Shown one piece after another: positions 25,134 through 32,704 of a stretch of DNA of 64,000 bases. Made by a program: the position numbers and the translations under genes. This stretch comes from Streptomyces kurssanovii. GTDB lineage: Bacteria > Actinomycetota > Actinomycetes > Streptomycetales > Streptomycetaceae. Under the pieces are notes generated by a model, which worked only from the letters and a program-made list of their open reading frames with translations, searched no databases and had not been told where the DNA came from. The stretch lies in contig NZ_BMTN01000001.1 in NCBI RefSeq assembly GCF_014649695.1, positions 186,001-250,000 of the forward strand, written 5' to 3'. Positions within the stretch are counted from its first letter, which is position 1, and the number at the start of each line of letters is the position of its first letter.

Positions 25134-25189
25134 CGACCCACCCGCTCGGCCCCCTGTCGCACCGAACGGCTCTCCCGGAGGACCCCCTC

Positions 25190-27127
25190 ATGACCACCCC
25201 CACCCGAAAACGCGCCCGTCACGCACGCCCCCCGAGCAGGACCTTCCCCACCCGTCCCGCCGGCGGGGCCGGGGACCGGCGCCCCACCCTCACGGAAGAA
25301 CTGCGCGGGGCCTCGCTCGTCAACGAGATCGTGGCGTCGTTCGTGGTCTTCCTCGTCGCCCTGCCCCTGTGCATCGGAGTGGCTGTCGCCTCGGGCGCGC
25401 CCGCGGAACTCGGCATCATCTCCGGTGTGGTCGGCGGGCTGGTCGTCGGCCTGATGCGCGGTAGCACCCTCCAGGTGAGCGGGCCGGCGGCCGGCCTGGC
25501 CGCGTTGGTCGCGGAGGCCATCGCCGCGCACGGAGCGGCGACGCTCGGCGTCATCGTGCTGGCGTCGGGAGTCCTCCAGATCGCCCTCGCGCTCGTCAAG
25601 CTCGGCAGGATGTTCCAGGCGATCTCGGTCGCCGTCGTCCAGGGCATGCTGGCGGGCATCGGCCTGCCCCTGATGATCAGCCAGTCCTATGTGCTGGCCG
25701 ACAGCAAGGCTCCGGGCACCCCTGTGGAGAACGCGCTCGGCCTGCCCGGTCTGGTCACCACGGCCCTGAGCTCCACCGACGCGTTGATCGCCACGGGGCT
25801 CGGACTGGCGACCGTGGCGCTGTGCTTCGTCTGGAAGAAGGTGCCCGGCCCCGTGGCCAAGGTGCCGGCGCCGCTGGTCGCGGTCGCCGTGGGGATGGCG
25901 GTGGCCGCGCTGCCGGGGGTGCGGATAGACACTCTCCGAGTGGGCGACCTGACGGCCTCCGTGAACTTTCCCGGCGCCGCCGAGTTCGCCTCGCTGGCCG
26001 ACCCGGCCGTGCTGGCCACCGTGCTCACGTTCACGGTGATCGCCTCGGCGGAGAGCCTGTTCACCGCAGCCGCCGTGGACCGTATGCACACCGGCCCCCG
26101 CACCCGCTACAACAGCGAACTGCTCTCCCAGGGCCTCGGCAACACGGTGTGCGGCTCCCTGGGCGCGCTGCCCATGACGGCCGTGGTCGCGCGCAGCTCG
26201 GCCAACGTCCAGGCGGGAGCGAGGACACGGCTGTCCCGCACCCTCCACGGCCTGTGGCTGCTGGGTTTCGCCCTGCTGTTGCCCGGCGTTCTCGCGCTGA
26301 TCCCCATCACGGTGCTGGCCGGGGTGCTCGTGCACAGCGGCTGGAAGCTCCTCGCGCCGGAACAGTTCCCGCGGCTGTGGAAGCAGGACAAGGGAGAGGC
26401 GGTCGTGATGGTCGTCACCACCTTCGCGATCTTCGGAACGGCCCTGCTGGAAGGCGTCCTCATCGGTCTGGCCGCCGGTGTCGTGCTCGCCGTGCTCCGC
26501 ATGTCCCGGACCACCGTGCGGCACAGCACGGACGGGGACACTGCGAAACTCACGATGACCGGCAGCGCCACCTTCATCAGGCTCCCGCAACTGCTCGACG
26601 CGCTCGACGCCGTCGCCGCGGCCGGCAGCCCCCGGATCCGGCTCGACCTCACGGCCATGACCCACCTCGACCACGCCTGCCGCACCCAGATCGACGAGTT
26701 CGTCGCCCAGCAGCGCAGGAGCGGAACCGTCCGGGTGGAACTGCTGCTCCCGGGCGGTCCGAAGGGCGCTCCGGCGGTGAAGCCCGGAGGGCCGCCGCCC
26801 GGAAACGGCGTATCCGGTGCGGGGGAGGAGCTGCCGGATCTCCCGTACCGCACGGGTCGGCCGGACCCGGGCCGGATGGCCACGCCGTCCCGTCCCGACG
26901 TCGAACCTTTCGCCCCCGAGCGGGAGCTCACCGGCACGGCCACGGCAGAGGAGTTCGACGTCGGCGAGTGGGAGCAGGCGTACGTGGGTGAGGCCGCCCG
27001 CCGCGACGCCGGCACGGCCCGACAGGCTTCGCACCGCCGCGACCCGAGGTGGCCGGACCCCGCCCGCGGCGACCGTCGTGACGCATGGGCTCCCGGCCCG
27101 TACGACGTCTTCGACGGCCCCGGCTGA
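25190..27127 (+). CDS. SulP-family anion transporter with STAS domain (probable bicarbonate transporter)
   Basis: 645 residues. Cytoplasmic N-tail of ~40 residues, then 10-12 membrane helices (~45-445) with the SulP signature region GLVVGLMRGSTLQVSGPAAG near residue 90 and SAESLFTAAAVDRMHTGPRT near 290. A STAS domain follows at ~465-530 (MTGSATFIRLPQLLDALDAV, RIRLDLTAMTHLDHACRTQI). The last ~110 residues are low-complexity and charged. Start ATG 25190 with GGAGG upstream. SulP proteins move sulfate, bicarbonate or dicarboxylates; the partner carbonic anhydrase favours bicarbonate. Likely one transcript with it. Confidence 0.9.
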   Translation: MTTPTRKRARHARPPSRTFPTRPAGGAGDRRPTLTEELRGASLVNEIVASFVVFLVALPLCIGVAVASGAPAELGIISGVVGGLVVGLMRGSTLQVSGPAAGLAALVAEAIAAHGAATLGVIVLASGVLQIALALVKLGRMFQAISVAVVQGMLAGIGLPLMISQSYVLADSKAPGTPVENALGLPGLVTTALSSTDALIATGLGLATVALCFVWKKVPGPVAKVPAPLVAVAVGMAVAALPGVRIDTLRVGDLTASVNFPGAAEFASLADPAVLATVLTFTVIASAESLFTAAAVDRMHTGPRTRYNSELLSQGLGNTVCGSLGALPMTAVVARSSANVQAGARTRLSRTLHGLWLLGFALLLPGVLALIPITVLAGVLVHSGWKLLAPEQFPRLWKQDKGEAVVMVVTTFAIFGTALLEGVLIGLAAGVVLAVLRMSRTTVRHSTDGDTAKLTMTGSATFIRLPQLLDALDAVAAAGSPRIRLDLTAMTHLDHACRTQIDEFVAQQRRSGTVRVELLLPGGPKGAPAVKPGGPPPGNGVSGAGEELPDLPYRTGRPDPGRMATPSRPDVEPFAPERELTGTATAEEFDVGEWEQAYVGEAARRDAGTARQASHRRDPRWPDPARGDRRDAWAPGPYDVFDGPG

Positions 27128-27264
27128 CATGTCCGGTCCCGGGACCGTCGGCGGGTCACCGCACGCATTGCGCCCGTGGGACGGCGTCGTAGGTGTCGTG
27201 GGCGCCGGCGGGGCCGGGGGCGGTCTCGTCGATCAGGGCGGTCCAGTCGTGGCCGTGCCTTGTC

Positions 27265-27474
27265 TCACAGGCCGTGGCGGCGGTCGCCCAGGACCCGTTC
27301 GCACACCCGGGCTTCGGATTCGGGGGAGAAGGGGTCGTTGTGGACCCCCGCGGAGCGGCTGGTCTCGTCGACGAGGCCGCCGTCGACACCGGCGTCGAGG
27401 TCGGCGGTCATGCCGGCGCCGAGCCCCTCCGGACGATGCGTGGGTTCCGGCCCGGGCCGGGAATGTCGGGTCAT
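27265..27474 (-). CDS. Small hypothetical protein, possibly frameshifted
   Basis: 69 residues from ATG 27474, preceded by a strong GGAGGTGG ribosome site 6 nt upstream. The chain is hydrophilic and Asp/Glu/Arg-rich (DLDAGVDGGLVDETSRSAG, then DPFSPESEARVCERVLGDRR). A second minus-strand frame continues in coding style from about 27290 to 27156 (CETRHGHDWTALIDETAPGP), so the natural protein may be longer and broken by an indel. No family recognised. Confidence 0.45.
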   Translation of the reverse strand: MTRHSRPGPEPTHRPEGLGAGMTADLDAGVDGGLVDETSRSAGVHNDPFSPESEARVCERVLGDRRHGL

Positions 27475-27527
27475 CGTGACCACCTCCGACACCAACGTGC
27501 CCCCGTCGCGGCGATCTGACCAAGTTC

Positions 27528-27544
27528 TTTGCGGAAAGCGCAAA
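27528..27544. promoter_or_regulatory. AT-containing palindrome upstream of the small gene
   Basis: TTTGCG-GAAAG-CGCAAA is a perfect inverted repeat, followed by an A-run on the plus strand. It lies 54 bp before the small minus-strand gene and 61 bp past the acetyltransferase stop, so it may be an operator for the former or the terminator of the latter (reading minus, a T-run precedes rather than follows it). Confidence 0.4.
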
Positions 27545-27604
27545 AAAGGGTGGGCGGCCCCGGACGATCTCCGCCAGTGGGACGTGCGGCCCACAGGGCC
27601 AGGC

Positions 27605-28144
27605 TCAGGCGCCGGCGGCCGTCGAGGGAGCCGCCAGCCACCGTGCGTAGCGCACTTCGGGGACGGCGACGCCGTCGACCTCGAAGGGCTCCTCCGTGCC
27701 GTCCGGCAGGAAGCCGGCCCGCTCGTAGAAGCGGCGGGCGCGTGCGTTCTCCTTGAGGACCCACAGCCGCATCAGCGCGAAGCCGCTCGCGCGGGCGCGC
27801 CCGGTGAGCTCAGCCGTCAGCGCGTGGCCGACGCCGGAGGATATCCGCTCGGGCAGGACGTAGAGGGCGTAGAGCTCGCAGGTTCCGGGCGGGGCGTCCT
27901 CGTCCCTGGCCGGTCCGAAGCAGCCCCAGCCGATCACGTCCCCGTCCCGCTCCGCGACCACGTCGGTGACCTCGGTGCCGTCGGCCAGGTACCGGCGGCG
28001 GCGTACCGCGTCCTCCTCGACGCTCATGGCGTCCAGATACGACTGGGGCATCAGCCCGGCGTACGCGTAGCGCCACCCGCCCACCCGGATCGCCGCCACC
28101 GCCTCGCAGTCGTCGACGGTCATGTCCCGCACCTTCACCGTCAT
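27605..28144 (-). CDS. GNAT-family N-acetyltransferase
   Basis: 179 residues from ATG 28144 with GGGAGGG about 9 nt upstream. Starts VKVRDMTVDDCEAVAAIRVGGW, typical of the N-terminal alpha1 region. The acetyl-CoA loop is near residues 98-115 as LYVLPERISSGVGHALTAEL (Q/R-x-x-G-x-G/A version), and LWVLKENARARRFYERAGF near 130-150 is the usual motif B. Likely modifies a small amine or protein; substrate unknown. It follows the radical SAM gene by 95 bp on the same strand and could be co-transcribed. Confidence 0.88.
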   Translation of the reverse strand: MTVKVRDMTVDDCEAVAAIRVGGWRYAYAGLMPQSYLDAMSVEEDAVRRRRYLADGTEVTDVVAERDGDVIGWGCFGPARDEDAPPGTCELYALYVLPERISSGVGHALTAELTGRARASGFALMRLWVLKENARARRFYERAGFLPDGTEEPFEVDGVAVPEVRYARWLAAPSTAAGA

Positions 28145-28239
28145 CGGTACGCGCCCTCCCTCGCCGTTCTGCACCGCAGACTGCCCGCCGGCTCTCGCCG
28201 GTGCCACCAATAATCCGCCACCCCGCCGGTGACGGACGG

Positions 28240-29283
28240 TCAGAGCAGTGTCAGCTGGGTGGGTTCGTCCCCGGCGGGCAGGCTCTCCGGCTCGCCGCGT
28301 ACCGGCAGGCGCCGGTGCCCGCCGGGCCGGGAGGACGGGCCGATGCCGAACTCCGCGGCCAGTTCGTGCACATGACGGGTGATGCGGCGCTGGTACCACC
28401 TCGGTGCGTAGGCGCCCTCGGCGTAGAGACGTTCGTAGCGCGCCACCAGGTGCGGATGGTGCTCGCGCAGCCAGGCCATGAACCACTCGCGGGCACCCGG
28501 CCGCAGGTGCAGCACGAGCGGTGTGACGGAGGTGGCCCCCGCTTCGGCGATCGCCCGGACCGTCGCGCGCAGCTGGTCCGGACGGTCGCCGAGGAACGGG
28601 ATGACCGGCGCCATCAGGACACCGCAGCCGATGCCGTGGTCGGTGAGCGTGCGTACGGCGTCGAGCCGGCGCTCGGGGGAGGGGGTGCCTGGTTCGACGG
28701 TGCGCCACAGGTCCCGGTCGGTGAAGCCGACGGAGACGGAGACGCCGACCTCGGTGACGTCCGCCGCCTGCCGCAGCAGGTCCAGGTCGCGCAGGATCAG
28801 GGTGCCCTTGGTGAGGATCGAGAACGGGTTCGCGTGGTCGCGCAGCGCGGAGATGATGCCGGGCATCAGCCGGTAGCGGCCCTCGGCGCGCTGGTAGCAG
28901 TCGACGTTGGTGCCCATGGCGATGTGCGCCCCCTGCCACTGGCGGGAGGCGAGCTGGCGGCGCAGCAGCTCGGGGGCGTTGACCTTGACGACGATCTGGG
29001 AGTCGAAGCCGATCCCGGTGTCGAGGTCCAGATAGCTGTGGGTCTTGCGGGCGAAGCAGTACACGCAGGCGTGCGAGCAGCCGCGGTACGGGTTCACCGT
29101 CCATTCGAACGGCATCCGGGACGCTCCGGGCACCCGGTTCAGGATCGAACGGGCGCGCACCTCGTGGAAGGTGATGCCCCTGAATTCGGGCGTGTCGAAG
29201 GTCCGGGTGGTGACGGCCGACGTCCCGAACAGGGCGGCGTCCCCTGGTGTGGCGGGGCTTTCTGCCAGATTGTCCCAGCGCAT
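28240..29283 (-). CDS. Radical SAM protein, Rv2578c family (spore-photoproduct-lyase-like), LexA-box gene
   Basis: 347 residues from ATG 29283, chosen for the GAGGAGG site 6 nt upstream. The 4Fe-4S cluster motif is C-x3-C-x2-C in NPYRGCSHACVYCFARKT near residue 70-87; note the x3-x2 spacing of the radical SAM core. It continues with VKVNAPELLRRQLASRQW and GTNVDCYQRAEGRYRLMPGI, phrases shared with the Rv2578c family and with SplB-like proteins. A perfect GAAC-N4-GTTC LexA site lies 34 bp upstream, overlapping the promoter. From memory, the mycobacterial homologue is listed in the SOS regulon. A DNA-repair role is therefore plausible but unproven. Confidence 0.88.
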   Translation of the reverse strand: MRWDNLAESPATPGDAALFGTSAVTTRTFDTPEFRGITFHEVRARSILNRVPGASRMPFEWTVNPYRGCSHACVYCFARKTHSYLDLDTGIGFDSQIVVKVNAPELLRRQLASRQWQGAHIAMGTNVDCYQRAEGRYRLMPGIISALRDHANPFSILTKGTLILRDLDLLRQAADVTEVGVSVSVGFTDRDLWRTVEPGTPSPERRLDAVRTLTDHGIGCGVLMAPVIPFLGDRPDQLRATVRAIAEAGATSVTPLVLHLRPGAREWFMAWLREHHPHLVARYERLYAEGAYAPRWYQRRITRHVHELAAEFGIGPSSRPGGHRRLPVRGEPESLPAGDEPTQLTLL

Positions 29284-29310
29284 GGGTGCCTCCTCGTTCG
29301 CACTGACCCC

Positions 29311-29328
29311 AGAATAGAACACCTGTTC
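29311..29328 (-). promoter_or_regulatory. LexA (SOS) box with -10 element
   Basis: GAACACCTGTTC at 29317-29328 is a perfect actinobacterial SOS box (GAAC-N4-GTTC). On the minus strand it is immediately followed by TATTCT (29316-29311), a good -10. LexA bound here would block the promoter of the radical SAM gene that starts at 29283. Confidence 0.8.
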
Positions 29329-29419
29329 CCATGATCGCCGCAAGCGCGATTTGGGGGCCCGGGCCGGAGGTGGTTGGCTAGCCGCATCCCGCTGGAGCTA
29401 GTGCTGGAGGAGCAACGAA

Positions 29420-29863
29420 ATGGCGCAGGTCGAAGCCACCACGGAACGGATCGTCGCGGCGGACGCGGAGACGGTGTTCGATGCCGTGGCCGACTACGAG
29501 AACACCCGCGCGAAGCTTCTGCCCGAGCACTTCAGCGAGTACGAGGTCCGTGAGGGCGGCGACGGCGAGGGCACCCTCGTCCACTGGAAGCTCCAGGCGA
29601 CCACCAAGCGCGTCCGGGACTGCCTGCTCGAGGTCACGGAGCCGAAGGACGGGGAACTGGTCGAGAAGGACCGCAACTCCTCCATGGTCACCACCTGGAC
29701 GGTCACCCCGGCCGGCGAGGGCAGGTCGCGGGTCGTCGTGCGGACCGTCTGGAACGGCGCGGGTGGCATCGGCGGCTTTTTCGAGCGGACCTTCGCCCCC
29801 AAGGGGCTCGGTCGGATCTACGACGCCGTGCTCGCCAACCTCGCCGCGAACGTGGAGAAGTAA
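29420..29863 (+). CDS. SRPBCC-fold (START/Bet v1-like) protein
   Basis: 147 residues from ATG 29420 with GGAGGAGC 6 nt upstream. The pattern IVAADAETVFDAVADYENTR at the start, alternating strands such as TLVHWKLQATTKRVRDCLLE, and an amphipathic C-terminal helix (FFERTFAPKGLGRIYDAVLA) define the polyketide-cyclase-like SRPBCC fold, which binds hydrophobic small molecules. It lies alone between divergent and co-directional genes. Ligand unknown. Confidence 0.82.
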   Translation: MAQVEATTERIVAADAETVFDAVADYENTRAKLLPEHFSEYEVREGGDGEGTLVHWKLQATTKRVRDCLLEVTEPKDGELVEKDRNSSMVTTWTVTPAGEGRSRVVVRTVWNGAGGIGGFFERTFAPKGLGRIYDAVLANLAANVEK

Positions 29864-29905
29864 CCTCACCGGTTCGAGTGGTCTTCCCCGTGGCCCGGTG
29901 GTGCG

Positions 29906-29921
29906 CCCGGCGCGCGCCGGG
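29906..29921 (+). terminator. Possible hairpin after the SRPBCC gene
   Basis: A 16-bp perfect GC palindrome (CCCGGCGCGCGCCGGG) lies 43 bp after the stop. It could fold with a 4-nt loop and 6-bp stem. Weak support. Confidence 0.4.
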
Positions 29922-30076
29922 TCGGGGGAAAGCTGCTGGTGGGCACCCCAAATACGCCCTCTGTGGGGCGTGTTGAGGGGGCTCTCGAACGCCTGGCCGG
30001 GGTCGTGACCGACTTGCTCCCCCTTCGTGCGCAATGCGAAGAATGACGCCGCGCAGTGCGACGAGGGGAGCAGGAC

Positions 30077-32485
30077 GTGGGCGGCATCACTCTGGTGAAG
30101 GACGAGCAGGCCGCGCCGGCCGCCGCCGGACCCGCGGACCCGCCGCCGCACACCGCGGGGAGCGCCCCCGCGCCGCTCGGCCCCCGCCGTGTACGGCTCG
30201 TCTTCATGGGCCTGATGCTCGCGCTGCTGCTCGCCGCGCTCGAGCAGATGATCGTCGCCACCGCGCTCCCGAAGATCGTCGGTGAGCTGCACGGGCTGGA
30301 CCGGATGTCGTGGGCGATCACCGCGTATCTGCTCACCGCCACCATCGGACTGCCCGTCTACGGAAAACTCGGCGACCTCTACGGCCGCAAGGGCGTCTTC
30401 CAGTTCGCCATCGTCGTCTTCGTCGTCGGCTCCGCCCTGGCCGGCTGGTCCCGCACCATGAACGAGCTGATCGCCTTCCGGGCGGTCCAGGGCATCGGCG
30501 CCGGCGGCCTCATGATCGGCGTGCAGGCGATCATCGCGGACATCGTGCCGCCCCGCGAACGCGGCCGGTTCATGGGGCTGATCGGCGCCGCCTTCGGGCT
30601 GGCCTCCGTCGCCGGTCCGCTGCTCGGCGGGTTCTTCACCGATCACGCCTCCTGGCGGTGGTGCTTCTACTTCAACGTCCCCTTCGGCCTGATCACCCTC
30701 GTCGTCGTCAGCGTGGTCCTCGAACTCCCCAAGCCCGAGGGCCGGGCACGCCTCGACGTCCTCGGCGTGCTGTTCCTGGCCGCGGCCTCCACCTGCCTGG
30801 TGCTGCTCACCAGTTGGGGCGGTACCGAGTACGCGTGGGACTCCCGCGTGATCCTCGGACTCGGCGCCGGCGCCGCGGCAAGTACCGTGCTCTTCCTCGT
30901 CGTCGAGCGCTACGCACCCGAACCGGTCATCCCGCTGCGCCTTTTCAAGGACTCCGTCTTCACCATCACGTCGCTCGTCGGCGCGGTCGTCGGCATCGCC
31001 CTCTTCGGCGCCGCCAGCTACCTGCCGACGTTCCTCCAGATGGTCGACGGGGCCAGCGCCACCGAGTCCGGCCTGCTGATGCTGCCGATGATGGGCGGGG
31101 TCGTCGTCGCCTCGATCGTCTCCGGCCAGCTCATCAGCCGCACCGGCCGCTACAAGGTCTATCCGGTGCTCGGCAGCGCGATCTCCGTCGTCGGCATGTG
31201 GCTGTTGTCCCGCCTCGAGGTGGACACCTCCCGGCTCGAGTACAGCGTCGGGCAGGCGGTCCTCGGCGTCGGCATCGGCCTGGTGATGCCGGTCCTGATC
31301 CTCGCCGTGCAGAACGCCGTGCCGCCCGCCGACCTCGGCACCGCGACCAGCGCCAACAACTACTTCCGGCAGATCGGCGGCAGCGTCGGCGCCGCCGTCT
31401 TCGGCACGCTCTTCGCCGACCGGCTCACCGACGCGCTCGCCGACCGCGTCCCGGCGGGCGCGGGCCTGCCCGACCCGGCCGCCATCACTCCGCAGCTGGT
31501 GCACGCCATGCCGCCCGCACTGCGCGACGCGTACGTCCAGGCCTACGCCGACGCGATGCCGCGGATCTTCCTCTACCTCGTGCCGGTGCTCGTCCTCGGC
31601 CTGCTCATCGCCTTCTTCCTCAAGGAGAGACCGCTGGTGTCCCACAACGCCCCCGCCGACGCCGCCGTGCCGCATGCCCGCACCGCCCCCGCGCCCGCCG
31701 CCGGACAGCCGGTCGCCCCGCACCAGGCCGGTGTGCCCGTCTGCGGCACGGTCCAGCACCACGACGGCACCAGCGTCCCGCGCGCCGCACTGACCCTGAT
31801 CGACGTGCAGGGCACCCAGATCGGCCGCGGTGCGAGCGGCGAGGACGGCCGGTACGCGCTGAGCGCCCCCGGCCCCGGGGCGTACGTGATGATCGCGGCG
31901 GCGGGCGGCCACCAGCCGCAGGCCGTCACGGTCACCGTCGGCGAGCGGCCCGTCGACCTCGACGTGGTCCTCGGCGGCGCCGGCCGCCTCGCCGGTACGG
32001 TCGTCACGGCCGACGGCAGCCCCGTCAGGGACGCTGCCGTCACCCTCACCGATGTGCGCGGCGAGGTGGTGGCCACCACGCGCAGCGGGCGCGAGGGCAG
32101 CTATGTGATCAGCGAACTGGTGGCGGGGGAGTACACCCTGGCGGCCAGCGCCCCCGCTTTCCGGCCCTCCGCACACCCCATCAGCGTGCAGGCGTCCCGC
32201 GAGACCCGCCAGGACATCGAGCTGGCCGGCGGGGCCGTGCTGCGCGGCACCGTGCGGGCGGGCGACGGGCGGCCGGTCGACGACGCCCGCGTGACCCTGC
32301 TGGACGCGGCCGGCAACGTCGTCGACACGCTCACCACCGGGCCCGACGGCACATTCCGCTTCGTCGACCTGTCGTCGGGCGAGTACACGGTCATCGCGTC
32401 GGGCTACCCGCCGGTCGCGACCGTGCTCCAGGTCGCCGGCGGCGGGCGCACCGAGCGGGACCTGCAACTCGGTCACGCCGACTGA
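30077..32485 (+). CDS. MFS drug exporter (DHA2, 14-TM) fused to three carboxypeptidase-regulatory-like repeats
   Basis: 802 residues from GTG 30077, preceded by GAGGGGAG; an earlier GTG at 30056 lacks a site. Residues ~35-520 are an H+-coupled DHA2 exporter: [20 protein letters not shown], motif [12 protein letters not shown], motif C-like [12 protein letters not shown], and about 14 helices ending [11 protein letters not shown]. Residues ~550-800 carry three ~82-residue beta-sandwich units, each beginning G-x-V or G-T-V and containing A-x-V-T-L-x-D and a G-x-Y/F ending ([60 protein letters not shown]). Such repeats usually bind sugars or stabilise enzymes; attached to an exporter they are unusual. 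Substrate unknown. Confidence 0.9.
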   Translation: MGGITLVKDEQAAPAAAGPADPPPHTAGSAPAPLGPRRVRLVFMGLMLALLLAALEQMIVATALPKIVGELHGLDRMSWAITAYLLTATIGLPVYGKLGDLYGRKGVFQFAIVVFVVGSALAGWSRTMNELIAFRAVQGIGAGGLMIGVQAIIADIVPPRERGRFMGLIGAAFGLASVAGPLLGGFFTDHASWRWCFYFNVPFGLITLVVVSVVLELPKPEGRARLDVLGVLFLAAASTCLVLLTSWGGTEYAWDSRVILGLGAGAAASTVLFLVVERYAPEPVIPLRLFKDSVFTITSLVGAVVGIALFGAASYLPTFLQMVDGASATESGLLMLPMMGGVVVASIVSGQLISRTGRYKVYPVLGSAISVVGMWLLSRLEVDTSRLEYSVGQAVLGVGIGLVMPVLILAVQNAVPPADLGTATSANNYFRQIGGSVGAAVFGTLFADRLTDALADRVPAGAGLPDPAAITPQLVHAMPPALRDAYVQAYADAMPRIFLYLVPVLVLGLLIAFFLKERPLVSHNAPADAAVPHARTAPAPAAGQPVAPHQAGVPVCGTVQHHDGTSVPRAALTLIDVQGTQIGRGASGEDGRYALSAPGPGAYVMIAAAGGHQPQAVTVTVGERPVDLDVVLGGAGRLAGTVVTADGSPVRDAAVTLTDVRGEVVATTRSGREGSYVISELVAGEYTLAASAPAFRPSAHPISVQASRETRQDIELAGGAVLRGTVRAGDGRPVDDARVTLLDAAGNVVDTLTTGPDGTFRFVDLSSGEYTVIASGYPPVATVLQVAGGGRTERDLQLGHAD

Positions 32486-32499
32486 CTCCAGGGCCCGTG

Positions 32500-32534
32500 G
32501 CGCCCCCCTTCCCGCCTGCGGGGTGAGGGGGCGC
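32500..32534 (+). terminator. Terminator after the MFS fusion gene
   Basis: GCGCCCCC (32500-32507) pairs with GGGGGCGC (32527-32534), and an inner CCCGC/GCGGG pairing (32511-32515 and 32518-32522) caps it. It starts 15 bp after the stop. Confidence 0.7.
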
Positions 32535-32704
32535 ACCCGGCGCGGCGCGCCGGCGTCCCGGGGGTCTCCGCCCGCTCGGCCGCTCGCCGGCTCCGCGCGG
32601 GCGCACGACCTCTTCCGTCAACGTCCGGCGCCCGACGCGGAGGTACCCCTACCGTGGTGGACAAGGCCGTTGGATCCTGGCGGCGGGGAAGGAGCAACCC
32701 ACTC

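Noticed and set aside
29906-29921. Strong terminator after the SRPBCC gene
   Set aside because: The palindrome is short and loopless; kept only as a weak candidate.
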